Source: Alphaproteobacteria bacterium (lineage in GTDB: Bacteria > Pseudomonadota > Alphaproteobacteria > Puniceispirillales > Puniceispirillaceae). From it: a DNA stretch of 6,408 nucleotides. The translations under genes and the position numbers were made by a program. The stretch is from NCBI GenBank assembly GCA_022425565.1, contig JAKMFG010000319.1:1-6408 (forward strand). The letters run 5' to 3'. Below, piece after piece: positions 1 through 6,408 of this stretch; position 1 is the first letter of the stretch, and each line of letters opens with the position of its first letter. The notes beneath the pieces were generated by a model. That model was given only the letters and a program-made list of their open reading frames with translations, ran no database searches and had not been told where the DNA came from.

Positions 1-3000
1 CGATACCGACACCATTCAGAAATTCTCCACCGCTGCCGAAGCTCATCTGGAACTCGCCCTCGGACATAAGAGTGCGGGCCCGATGGCTCAGATTTCCAGA
101 GAATGACGCCTCGCCGCCGCCGGCAGCTTTCTTGTTGCCGCTTATATGGCCGCTCAGGGACAGTCCGTCACCAACGATGATTCTTTCTGCGAGGATGTCA
201 AAGCTCACAGGCCGTCCCTTGCCGATGCCACGGTTTCGACGCAAGGGCACCAGATCGATCAGCTTTGCCTCCGCCGTAATCAGCCAGTCACCGTCAACAT
301 CGCGGCTCAATTCCAGCATGCCGATATCGTTGCCGGGCCAGCTAAGCCGCCGGAAACCGGCATCCGTGATGGCAATTCCGTTGCCTTTCGATGCGGCAAA
401 ACCGGCGCGACCAACCACGGCAAGGCTTCCTGCCTCTATATCGATATCTTCAATCGCAACAGGCGCTCCATCCTTGAGAACAAGCCGCATGCTTGCCCTG
501 CCCGGTTCAGCCGGCAGCTTAGCCCAGCCAATAGCCGGAATATCGATGGAGGTGTCGGCAAGATCGAGATTGAGCTCAATCTCGAAGTCACTCAGCGCGC
601 TTCCCGTGACCAACATGATATTGCCACCAAGGCTGCCTTTCATGTCGAGGTCTGTTGCCGACGCCAAGAGGGTTGCAAGCCCCTCGGCTTTTGGCGCGTT
701 AGCGCGGAACACCAGCTTGTCCTTCAGACGGTCTTCGGTGACCACAAAATCAACTGGTGCACCAAACAGGATTGCTGTTCCGGACAGCTCGGTACCACTG
801 TCGGAAAACCTGCCTACCAGATCGGCGTTTGACGCATTGCCAACAATCGGGAGCCCGGAGAACTGTCCTTGCTGGATGATGATATCCGTATCGACGGTGA
901 CGTCCGAGCGGGTCAGTTTCCGGCCGGTCGGAAATCTTGTGCGCACCGTAAGATCTGCAATCCCGTCCATTGCGATGCTGGACAGCTCAATGCCGCCAAA
1001 TCCAGTAACGCCGAGCGATCCGGCAATCTCAACGACCCGCTCCAGATCGCTACCGGCGGTGATCAAATCGAGTGTCGCCTCTCCGCCAATCTCCTTCGGC
1101 ATGCTGCGGAAAACCAGTTTTGAAGGGAGCCCGAACACCCGCGCATCGCCGCGCACCTCGAAGTGCTTGCGGCTTAAGGAAACAAGAAACTCGGCCTCAC
1201 GGGCATCGGCATCAAGCGGCAGATTGGTAAAGGTCCCGTTGCTCACCATCGCCTCGACATCAAAATCGATGGCCTGTGGCTTCAGCTTGCGCCGAATCGG
1301 GAATGTGGTGCGGACCGTCATGTCGGCACTGCCCGACGCTTCCATTTTGCTCAGATCAAGACCAGTTGAGCCGCCGAGACCAAGCAGATTGGCAACGCGT
1401 ATGGCGTCTCCGACAACACCAGAAAGTTTAAGGTCGGTCACGCCGCGAGAGGGCTTCCCATTGATTACGGGGTCAATAGTGACCCGCCCAGTGGACAGTT
1501 CGAGACCCTCGACCCGTCCCTCGGTCAGGATGATCTCGCCAAGATTGTCGGCAATGGTCAGGCGCCCGTCCAGGTCCGTGAAAGCAGGAATTTTCGCACC
1601 CAGTTCGAGCCGCGCGTCACTGAATGTGACCGACCCTTCGAGATTCGTGATGCGGGGTTTCTCGCCGTCGAACCGGCTCTGCACATGAAGCCTGACATCT
1701 TCAACCCGGCCTTCGGGCATCTTCTGACCGACCCAGGACCTCGTGCGGCTGATCAACCATTCTGGCCAAATCCTGTGAAACCACCTGAGGTCAATGGCCC
1801 CAGCTGCAACCTTGATATCGGCAGCATTCACTTTCCAGCCGTCATCGAGCGCCAGATCGCCGGTAACACCCACCGATCCACCATCAATGAGGGTCAGGCT
1901 GATATCTTCAAGGCGGAAAATGTCGCCCTGCAGCGATGCTGTCAGCTGGAACCGGCTGAACGGAAGCGGCGCCTCTGCGTCGATAAGGGTGAGATTGCCC
2001 TCGCCAACCCCGACAGCAACCGACAATGTCTCTACGACACCTCCCGCGCCCAGCCCCAGATTGATACTGCCATCCGCCACCCCGACGAACCGCTCATACT
2101 GGCCAGACCCAACATCGACGAGAACATTTCGAAGAACCGAACGCAGATCAAGAGAGACCATCTGGAGTTGCGAGCGGGCACGGTCGATACCACCGGTGAC
2201 GTCGATGGTGAAATCCGTCAGATCGCCACCAGAAAAGCCTTTCTTCAGCCCTTCTCTCGCCTCGTCGGCAAGGCCAGTGGGCCAATCTGCATAGATCTGC
2301 TCGATGGGCCAGCGGTTGCCTCGAAAGCGGAACGCCAGTTTTGGCATCGGGCCATGAAGTGCATCCACGTCACCCGACAGTGCAAGGGTGCGACCATCGG
2401 CCAATGAAAGCTCGCCCTGGGCAAGCGCAAGACGGCCTGTGTCACCGTCATATTCCATGATCACCGAAGCAGCGTCATATTCCAGAACCGGCAGACCGGC
2501 CGGTTTAAGGTCAAAGCTGCCATCAATAGCGACCATATCGATATCGGCTGCTACGACCTTGCCCGATGTGAGCATGACGTTTGCATTTCCGGTTGTGTTT
2601 CCGATATCGGACAGCGCCTCAGGCAATTGCGGCAAAAACGGTGTCAACGCCGCCAGCCTGAAATCATCTACTTTGACATCCAGGCGCATATCCATTGAAC
2701 CGACATCACCGATCGCGGCAACACTGATACGCCCGCCGGGGCCCCTGTCCAGAAGGCGGCGTCCATCGAAGCTGGCAACAAATGTGCCGTCGGCTGCCAT
2801 CATTACCTCAAGCTCGACCTCGCCGAAGCGGAGCGGAGCAAGGGCGGGATCATCGCTGCGCAATGTGAAACTTGAGGAATCGACAAGCAGTTGCCGCGGG
2901 CGTTCAATCGTTGTGCCGCCGTTTCCTTGCGGGGTCGCCAAGGCAGCAAGAAGGCCAACAGGTGAGGTGGCTGCACCATCCTCGCCAAGCGTAAAATCGA

Positions 3001-3373
3001 GTTCTGCACCGGAAAATCCGACTTCAGAAGGTGCAAGGCGAAGGAGTGCGCCAGGCGCGAAGACGGCACTTGCCTCGGGTATGATGATATTGCTGTCTTT
3101 CAGGGACAGGGCAACGTCATAGGCCAGAAGCGTCAGATGCATCGATGGCATCCGTAACTCGAAACCGAAATCACCCACGGTCACGGGCGCACCGCCGAGG
3201 CTGTCGCTTAGACGCGACTCAAGAAGCCCTTTCAGGCCGCCGACACGCGACAGATAGATTGCAGGCGTCGCCACAGCCACGGCGAGAACCAGCAGCAGCG
3301 TTACGAACACATAACGCCATATCCGGCGTTTCGGCTTCGGCGCTGTATCTTCAGGCTCGATTCCAGATGGCAT
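1..3373 (-). CDS. AsmA/YhdP-like DUF3971 envelope protein (N-terminal 1124 residues, C-terminus beyond window)
   Basis: I translated the minus strand from the ATG at 3371-3373 and it stays open for 1124 codons to the left edge, so the gene is partial at its 3' end. The N-terminus has a short basic cytoplasmic segment (KPKRRIWR, residues 13-20), then one hydrophobic membrane anchor (about 21-41), then a long periplasmic region of alternating hydrophobic and polar strands. This is typical of AsmA-like proteins, which form elongated beta structures. Two WP-x-x-L motifs (W364 and W536), the second followed by an R-x-W-V and a G-R-V stretch, resemble the DUF3971/YhdP core. Residues 651-990 hold degenerate tandem repeats. 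In E. coli the related YhdP, TamB and YdbH are implicated in moving phospholipid to the outer membrane; that role here is inference from family. The start is the first ATG after an in-frame stop and retains the anchor; its Shine-Dalgarno is weak. Family assignment is from motif recall, not a search. Confidence 0.82.
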   Translation of the reverse strand, partial: MPSGIEPEDTAPKPKRRIWRYVFVTLLLVLAVAVATPAIYLSRVGGLKGLLESRLSDSLGGAPVTVGDFGFELRMPSMHLTLLAYDVALSLKDSNIIIPEASAVFAPGALLRLAPSEVGFSGAELDFTLGEDGAATSPVGLLAALATPQGNGGTTIERPRQLLVDSSSFTLRSDDPALAPLRFGEVELEVMMAADGTFVASFDGRRLLDRGPGGRISVAAIGDVGSMDMRLDVKVDDFRLAALTPFLPQLPEALSDIGNTTGNANVMLTSGKVVAADIDMVAIDGSFDLKPAGLPVLEYDAASVIMEYDGDTGRLALAQGELSLADGRTLALSGDVDALHGPMPKLAFRFRGNRWPIEQIYADWPTGLADEAREGLKKGFSGGDLTDFTIDVTGGIDRARSQLQMVSLDLRSVLRNVLVDVGSGQYERFVGVADGSINLGLGAGGVVETLSVAVGVGEGNLTLIDAEAPLPFSRFQLTASLQGDIFRLEDISLTLIDGGSVGVTGDLALDDGWKVNAADIKVAAGAIDLRWFHRIWPEWLISRTRSWVGQKMPEGRVEDVRLHVQSRFDGEKPRITNLEGSVTFSDARLELGAKIPAFTDLDGRLTIADNLGEIILTEGRVEGLELSTGRVTIDPVINGKPSRGVTDLKLSGVVGDAIRVANLLGLGGSTGLDLSKMEASGSADMTVRTTFPIRRKLKPQAIDFDVEAMVSNGTFTNLPLDADAREAEFLVSLSRKHFEVRGDARVFGLPSKLVFRSMPKEIGGEATLDLITAGSDLERVVEIAGSLGVTGFGGIELSSIAMDGIADLTVRTRFPTGRKLTRSDVTVDTDIIIQQGQFSGLPIVGNASNADLVGRFSDSGTELSGTAILFGAPVDFVVTEDRLKDKLVFRANAPKAEGLATLLASATDLDMKGSLGGNIMLVTGSALSDFEIELNLDLADTSIDIPAIGWAKLPAEPGRASMRLVLKDGAPVAIEDIDIEAGSLAVVGRAGFAASKGNGIAITDAGFRRLSWPGNDIGMLELSRDVDGDWLITAEAKLIDLVPLRRNRGIGKGRPVSFDILAERIIVGDGLSLSGHISGNKKAAGGGEASFSGNLSHRARTLMSEGEFQMSFGSGGEFLNGVGI
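404..1423 (-). repeat. Degenerate tandem protein repeats inside the AsmA-like gene (three copies, about 123 codons)
   Basis: Copy 1 covers roughly residues 651-773 (nt 1055-1423), copy 2 residues 774-896 (nt 686-1054), and a weaker, shorter copy 3 residues 897-990 (nt 404-685). Over residues 681-720 and 804-843 I count 17 identities in 40 ungapped positions. The shared landmarks are a G-x-A-D-x-TVRT-x-FP stretch, then RKL, then G-x-F-x-x-LP. The offset is exactly 123 residues. Copy 3 keeps only a G-x-x-x-M-x-V core (from G916) and a DF-x-x-E strand (D929, F930), with a deletion of about nine residues between them. The DNA of the copies has diverged, so the duplication is old. Outer boundaries are approximate. 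Confidence 0.7.
1682..2284 (-). repeat. Duplicated WP-motif module in the AsmA-like gene
   Basis: Residues 364-392 and 536-564 align without gaps at a spacing of 172 residues. Both begin WP, have L at position 5, R at position 10, G at position 20, D at position 24 and V at position 29, with hydrophobic positions between them also matching. That is 7 identities in 29, so this is suggestive rather than proven. In DUF3971 proteins as I recall them, a WP...R.W...G.V segment is a recognisable core motif, and the second copy is the better match. The first copy may be a diverged duplicate of the same structural unit. Confidence 0.45.
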
Positions 3374-3553
3374 GTTCAGCCCGTTTTCCCCACAAAATCC
3401 GTGGCCCTTTTATCATGTCGCAATCAAGCTGTCTTGCGATCAATGACGGGCAACCCATCTCAGACACCTGAACCGGCTAAAGGCAGGCGTTTGTTCACCA
3501 GACCGGTGCACGCGCCCCAGGCTGACAACGTCAAACATCAGGAGCTGATCAGG
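3374..3553. promoter_or_regulatory. Divergent intergenic region between the AsmA-like gene and the peroxiredoxin gene
   Basis: This 180-bp segment separates two genes transcribed away from each other, so it must hold a promoter for each unless one is supplied from elsewhere. I see no convincing -35/-10 pair on either strand. A near-exact 8-bp direct repeat, GCAATCAA at 3420-3427 and GCGATCAA at 3436-3443, is spaced 16 bp start to start and could be an operator, but this is weak. The plus strand is open in the peroxiredoxin frame from an ATG at 3401, but that leader is not conserved-looking protein and is treated here as untranslated. Confidence 0.5.
3540..3544 (+). promoter_or_regulatory. Shine-Dalgarno site of the peroxiredoxin gene
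   Basis: AGGAG lies 9 bases upstream of the ATG at 3554. It decides the start: the upstream in-frame ATGs at 3401 and 3443 are not needed, and the protein begun at 3554 matches the usual N-terminus of Bcp-type peroxiredoxins, which enter the G-x-x-x-PDF strand within about ten residues. Confidence 0.75.
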
Positions 3554-4012
3554 ATGCTTGAGACAGGTAACAACGTACCGGATTTTACCATTGCAACCGA
3601 TAGGGGAACCTTCACATTTGCCGATAATGCCGGCAAAAATGTGGTGGTTTTCTTCTTTCCGCGCGCCGACACCAGCGGATGCACGAAAGAGGCGATCGCG
3701 TTTTCAGGTCTGCTTGACGAATTCACCGCCGCAAATTGCGTCGTGATCGGCGTTTCAAAGGACACCGCGGCAAAGCAGGGCCGGTTTCGCGCCAAGCATG
3801 ATCTGACGGTGGAACTGGGCGCTGACGCCGGGTCGGATATCTGTGAGCGGTTCGGTGTCTGGGTTGAAAAATCCATGTATGGGAAAAGCTATATGGGCAT
3901 CCAGCGCGCCACGTTCGTCATCGGAACCGATGGCAAGGTCGCTGCCACCTGGCCAAAGGTCAAGGTACCCGGCCATGCCGAAGAAGTTCTGGAAACCGTT
4001 CGCGGCCTTTAA
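3554..4012 (+). CDS. bcp: Thioredoxin-dependent-type peroxiredoxin, Bcp/PrxQ family
   Basis: The 152-residue product has the length and fold signature of Bcp/PrxQ enzymes, which reduce hydrogen peroxide and organic hydroperoxides in the cytosol, normally recycled by thioredoxin. An N-terminal PDF strand (P9-F11) is followed by a hydrophobic strand (V30-F35) and the peroxidatic motif P36-x-x-x-T40-x-x-C43, which fits the family rule PxxxTxxC. The conserved active-site arginine is likely R118, in GIQRATFVI. There is no signal peptide. Two points are unusual: the common TPGC is TSGC, and the resolving cysteine normally five residues after the peroxidatic one is I48. The other cysteines are C62 and C97, neither at the alternative +36 position I recall for some PrxQ enzymes. 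It may therefore be 1-Cys or use a different resolving partner. The gene is divergent from the AsmA-like gene and convergent with prfB, so it is probably monocistronic. Family assignment is firm; reductant is unknown. Confidence 0.92.
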   Translation: MLETGNNVPDFTIATDRGTFTFADNAGKNVVVFFFPRADTSGCTKEAIAFSGLLDEFTAANCVVIGVSKDTAAKQGRFRAKHDLTVELGADAGSDICERFGVWVEKSMYGKSYMGIQRATFVIGTDGKVAATWPKVKVPGHAEEVLETVRGL

Positions 4013-4039
4013 CACAAGACCTGTATTGCAGGGCCTGTA

Positions 4040-4060
4040 GCGCGGGTTCAGCCCTCGCGC
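4040..4060. terminator. Possible hairpin at the convergent bcp/prfB ends
   Basis: GCGCGGG at 4040-4046 pairs with CTCGCGC and the adjacent T/C at 4054-4060, giving a 7-bp stem with one G-U pair and a 7-base loop. The prfB stop codon (4048-4050) lies in the loop. It sits where two genes end facing each other, which suits a shared terminator. However, there is no T-run after it in either direction, so intrinsic termination is uncertain. Confidence 0.3.
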
Positions 4061-5160
4061 TGTGCGCCGACCCGGGCGGCAAGGCTTGCTTCGACAAAAT
4101 CATCGAGATCTCCGTCGAGCACGCCGCCTGCATTGCCTTTTTCAACGCTGGTCCGCAGGTCCTTGACCATCTGGTAGGGATGCAGCACGTAGGACCGGAT
4201 CTGGTTGCCCCATCCGATATCGGTCTTTGCCGAGGCAGCGTCGTTCGCCGCCTGCTCGCGCTTCTGCAGTTCCAGCTCGTAGAGACGTGCCTTGAGCATG
4301 TTCATCGCGGTAGCGCGGTTGCGGTGCTGTGACCTGTCGTTCTGGCACTGCACCACGATGTTCGTCGGAATATGCGTAATCCGGATCGCCGAATCTGTCT
4401 TGTTGACGTGCTGGCCACCGGCGCCAGACGCCCTGTAGGTATCCACCCGCAGGTCCTTGTCCTCGACCTCGATCTCGATATTGTCGTCGACCACCGGATA
4501 GACCCAGGCGCTGGCAAAGCTGGTATGGCGCCTTGCCGAACTGTCATAGGGCGAGATTCTGACCAGCCGATGAACGCCCGATTCCGTCTTCAGCCAGCCA
4601 TAGGCATTGTCGCCCTCGACCCGCATGGTGACGGATTTGACGCCGGCTTCCTCACCCGCGCTTTCTTCAATCATCTCCAGTTTGAAACCGCGGCGCTCAC
4701 ACCAGCGGCTGTACATGCGGACAAGCATCGATGCCCAGTCCTGTGCTTCGGTTCCACCAGCGCCAGCATGGACTTCAAGGAAACAGTCATTGCCGTCCGC
4801 CTCGCCTGACAACAGGCTCTCGAGCTGCCGCTTCTCGGCCACCGTCACCAGAGCGGCGATTACCTCCTCTGCCTCGGCGACGACGTCGGCATCGCCTTCC
4901 ATCTCGCCAAGCTCGATCAGCCCGGCGGCGTCATCCATCTCGGTCTGCAGATCGGTGATCATGTTCACCTGCCGCTGCAGCCTGTTTTTCTCGCGCATCG
5001 CCTCCTGCGCAGCGGCCTGATCGTTCCAGAAATCGCCACCGGCACTTAATTCCTCGAGCTCGGCAAGGCGCGTGCTCGCGGCGTCGAAATCGACATGTTT
5101 GCGAAGCAGGTCGATGGCGGTTTTGATGGTCTCGATATGGGCCTGTGTTTCAGCTTGCAT
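4048..5160 (-). CDS. prfB: Peptide chain release factor 2 (RF2)
   Basis: The complete 370-residue product matches RF2 throughout. RF2 recognises UGA and UAA stop codons in the ribosomal A site and triggers release of the finished peptide. Residues 1-120 form the helical domain 1, with the D-F-W-N-D segment at 43-47. The family block G-x-GGTEAQDWA lies at 132-143. The codon-recognition tripeptide is SPY at 203-205, rather than the SPF of E. coli. The catalytic GGQ is at 248-250 within a strongly conserved RASGAGGQHVN stretch; its glutamine is the usual methylation site. The C-terminal SDIGWG-like and IRSYVL motifs lie at 313-325. The ATG at 5158-5160 is read in one continuous frame: the E. coli-type in-frame UGA and CUU slippery site are absent, CAT GTC GAT occupying that region. 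The Shine-Dalgarno is poor. It follows the PBP1A gene by 135 bp in the same direction. Confidence 0.97.
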   Translation of the reverse strand: MQAETQAHIETIKTAIDLLRKHVDFDAASTRLAELEELSAGGDFWNDQAAAQEAMREKNRLQRQVNMITDLQTEMDDAAGLIELGEMEGDADVVAEAEEVIAALVTVAEKRQLESLLSGEADGNDCFLEVHAGAGGTEAQDWASMLVRMYSRWCERRGFKLEMIEESAGEEAGVKSVTMRVEGDNAYGWLKTESGVHRLVRISPYDSSARRHTSFASAWVYPVVDDNIEIEVEDKDLRVDTYRASGAGGQHVNKTDSAIRITHIPTNIVVQCQNDRSQHRNRATAMNMLKARLYELELQKREQAANDAASAKTDIGWGNQIRSYVLHPYQMVKDLRTSVEKGNAGGVLDGDLDDFVEASLAARVGAQREG

Positions 5161-5295
5161 CTCTGGTCCGTTCGGTCAAATCAGGCCCGGCCTCTGCCGT
5201 GGCGGGCGGCGTCCATGCGCGATTTAGAAGTAACGCGGCACCCTGCGGGTGACAAGGTCAAAGCCGCCTGTCCCGTTCTTTGCAGCAGAGTAACG
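5161..5295 (-). other. Intergenic gap between mrcA and prfB, with a small hairpin
   Basis: These 135 bp lie between two genes on the minus strand. A small perfect hairpin, CACCC and GGGTG around a TGC loop, is at 5239-5251 on the plus strand. It lacks a following T-run, so it is not a convincing terminator. I found no clear promoter. Whether prfB is transcribed only by read-through from mrcA cannot be settled from the sequence. Confidence 0.4.
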
Positions 5296-6408
5296 TCAGA
5301 ACAGGCCCGGAATGACGATTTCTTCTTCCGGCGCCGATTTCGCAGTGCTTCCGGGAACATCGATCAGTGTGCCGCCGGGCCGTTGGCCGGGCTTGAACAC
5401 TTCATAGATGGCTTTGTCGTCCCCTGGCATGACACGCTCACCTGTCTCAGAGTTCACCGGAATGATGGTGACACCGCCAGGACGGCGGAAGGGAATGACC
5501 GGCCTGTCGGCCTGTGCAGCGGCGATGAAATCACCAAAGATCGGCACTGCCACGGTCGAACCGGTCTCGCGCTTGCCAAGCTGGCGCGGCGTGTCGTAGC
5601 CCACGAACACTCCGACCGCCAGATCAGGGGTGAAGCCGATGAACCAGCCATTCGTGTTGTCGTTTGTTGTGCCTGTCTTGCCAGCAAGCGTCAGGTTCAG
5701 TTTCTTGATCCGGCGGCCAGTACCGCGTTCGATCACCCCTTCCAGCATCGACACCATCTGGAAGGCCGAAGCCGGCGATGTCAGCTGCTCGCGCGTGTCG
5801 CCAAGGTCCGGAATTTCTTCATCCCACCCGTCACCGGACTGGCAGGCATCGCAGCTTCTGCCGTCATGCCGGTAGATGGTGTTTCCATAGCGGTCCTGGA
5901 CCCGGTCGATCAGGCTCGGCGTGATCTTCTTGCCACCATTCACCAGCATACCGTAAGCCGCGGTCAGCCGCAGCAATGTGGTCTCGCCAGCGCCAAGCGA
6001 CATTGACAGAAGCGGCGGCAGATTCTCGTTCAGCCCGAACTTGCGGGCATAATCCCCGATCTCGTCCATGCCGAGGTTCATCGCCAGCCTCGCTGTCATC
6101 AGGTTGCGTGATTTTTCAATTCCGACCCGCATGATCGACGGTCCGTAGAACCGCCGTGTGTAGTTGGCAGGCTTCCATTTCGGCTTGCCGGGCCCCTGAT
6201 CCACCACCAGCGGCGCATCAAGAATGCGTGTCGTCGGGTTGTAGCCCTGATCGAGCGCGGCCAGATAGACGAACGGCTTGAAGGCCGAACCCGGCTGACG
6301 CAACGCCTGAACCGCGCGGTTGAATTCGGAATCGAGATAATTGTAGCCGCCGCTCATTGCCAGCAGCCTGCCGGTGTGAGGATCCAGTGCGACGATGGCG
6401 CCTTCCAC
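5296..6408 (-). CDS. mrcA: Class A penicillin-binding protein 1A, C-terminal transpeptidase part (N-terminus beyond window)
   Basis: This 370-residue fragment ends at the TGA at 5296-5298 and enters from the right edge mid-domain; the GTG at the edge codes an internal valine. Class A PBPs are inner-membrane enzymes that polymerise lipid II (GT51 domain) and cross-link peptidoglycan (transpeptidase). All three transpeptidase motifs are visible, numbered from the edge: S41-A-F-K44 holding the acylated serine, S100-R-N102, and K244-T-G-T247. A GWFIGFTPDLAVGVFVGYD-like stretch follows KTGT as expected. A C-D-A-C pair at 186-189 sits between the SxN and KTG motifs, which I recall as common in alphaproteobacterial PBP1A. 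The tail after about 300 is proline- and charge-rich. The membrane anchor and glycosyltransferase domain, probably some 400 residues, lie outside the window. The symbol could equally be written ponA. Confidence 0.95.
   Translation of the reverse strand: MEGAIVALDPHTGRLLAMSGGYNYLDSEFNRAVQALRQPGSAFKPFVYLAALDQGYNPTTRILDAPLVVDQGPGKPKWKPANYTRRFYGPSIMRVGIEKSRNLMTARLAMNLGMDEIGDYARKFGLNENLPPLLSMSLGAGETTLLRLTAAYGMLVNGGKKITPSLIDRVQDRYGNTIYRHDGRSCDACQSGDGWDEEIPDLGDTREQLTSPASAFQMVSMLEGVIERGTGRRIKKLNLTLAGKTGTTNDNTNGWFIGFTPDLAVGVFVGYDTPRQLGKRETGSTVAVPIFGDFIAAAQADRPVIPFRRPGGVTIIPVNSETGERVMPGDDKAIYEVFKPGQRPGGTLIDVPGSTAKSAPEEEIVIPGLF

Noticed and set aside
72..1688. A 538-codon plus-strand open frame.
   Set aside because: It is antisense to the AsmA-like gene. 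Its product is dominated by S, R, P and A with no domain or membrane pattern, which is typical of a shadow frame opposite a GC-rich gene.
146..2407. Plus-strand open frames at 146-832 and 1685-2407, in register with the minus-strand codons.
   Set aside because: They are exact antisense of the real codons. The products show no recognisable family and no Shine-Dalgarno I could credit.
2388..3122. A 244-codon plus-strand open frame.
   Set aside because: Serine/proline/arginine-rich antisense translation of the AsmA-like gene, with no supporting motif.
3401..3553. A 51-residue N-terminal extension of the peroxiredoxin, starting at the ATG at 3401.
   Set aside because: The extension resembles neither a signal peptide nor any Bcp N-terminus, while a good AGGAG precedes the ATG at 3554.
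5239..5251. Hairpin downstream of mrcA as an intrinsic terminator.
   Set aside because: The stem is only five pairs and no T-run follows, so it is mentioned only as a local feature of the gap.
5095..6006. A 303-codon plus-strand open frame spanning the prfB start and part of mrcA.
   Set aside because: It lies antisense to two well-recognised genes and its product matches nothing I know.
6406..6408. A GTG at the right edge as the start of the PBP gene.
   Set aside because: The active-site serine would be only 41 residues in and the membrane anchor and glycosyltransferase domain would be missing. The gene clearly continues beyond the window.

Overview
This is an ordinary-looking chromosomal stretch from an alphaproteobacterium, of moderately high GC by eye. 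The alphaproteobacterial assignment rests on three things: the style of the PBP1A and RF2 proteins (a CxxC insert in PBP1A, an SPY rather than SPF codon-recognition tripeptide in RF2, and prfB directly behind a PBP1A gene), an AsmA/YhdP-type protein of the DUF3971 kind, and codon use. I cannot place it more precisely from sequence alone. No RNA gene, mobile element, CRISPR array or phage feature was found.

Layout from left to right: (1) 1-3373, minus strand, a single very long reading frame of 1124 codons that runs off the left edge. It encodes the N-terminal part of a membrane-anchored AsmA/YhdP-like (DUF3971) envelope protein. (2) 3374-3553, a 180-bp divergent intergenic region with a clear Shine-Dalgarno for the next gene. 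(3) 3554-4012, plus strand, a thioredoxin-fold peroxiredoxin of the Bcp/PrxQ class. (4) 4013-4047, a short convergent gap with a possible hairpin running into the following gene. (5) 4048-5160, minus strand, prfB (peptide chain release factor 2), complete and read without the programmed frameshift. (6) 5161-5295, a 135-bp gap. (7) 5296-6408, minus strand, the C-terminal transpeptidase half of a class A penicillin-binding protein (PBP1A, mrcA/ponA), which runs off the right edge.

PBP1A and prfB lie in the same direction and could be co-transcribed, although the 135-bp gap allows a separate prfB promoter. The peroxiredoxin is divergent from the AsmA-like gene and convergent with prfB, so it is probably its own transcription unit. 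Two products act at the envelope (PBP1A in wall synthesis; the AsmA-like protein, by family, in outer-membrane lipid homeostasis). RF2 and the peroxiredoxin are cytosolic housekeeping proteins.

I found no convincing new multi-gene system. The points most worth a second look are the internal repeat architecture of the AsmA-like protein, the loss of the usual resolving cysteine in the peroxiredoxin, and the frameshift-free SPY-type RF2.
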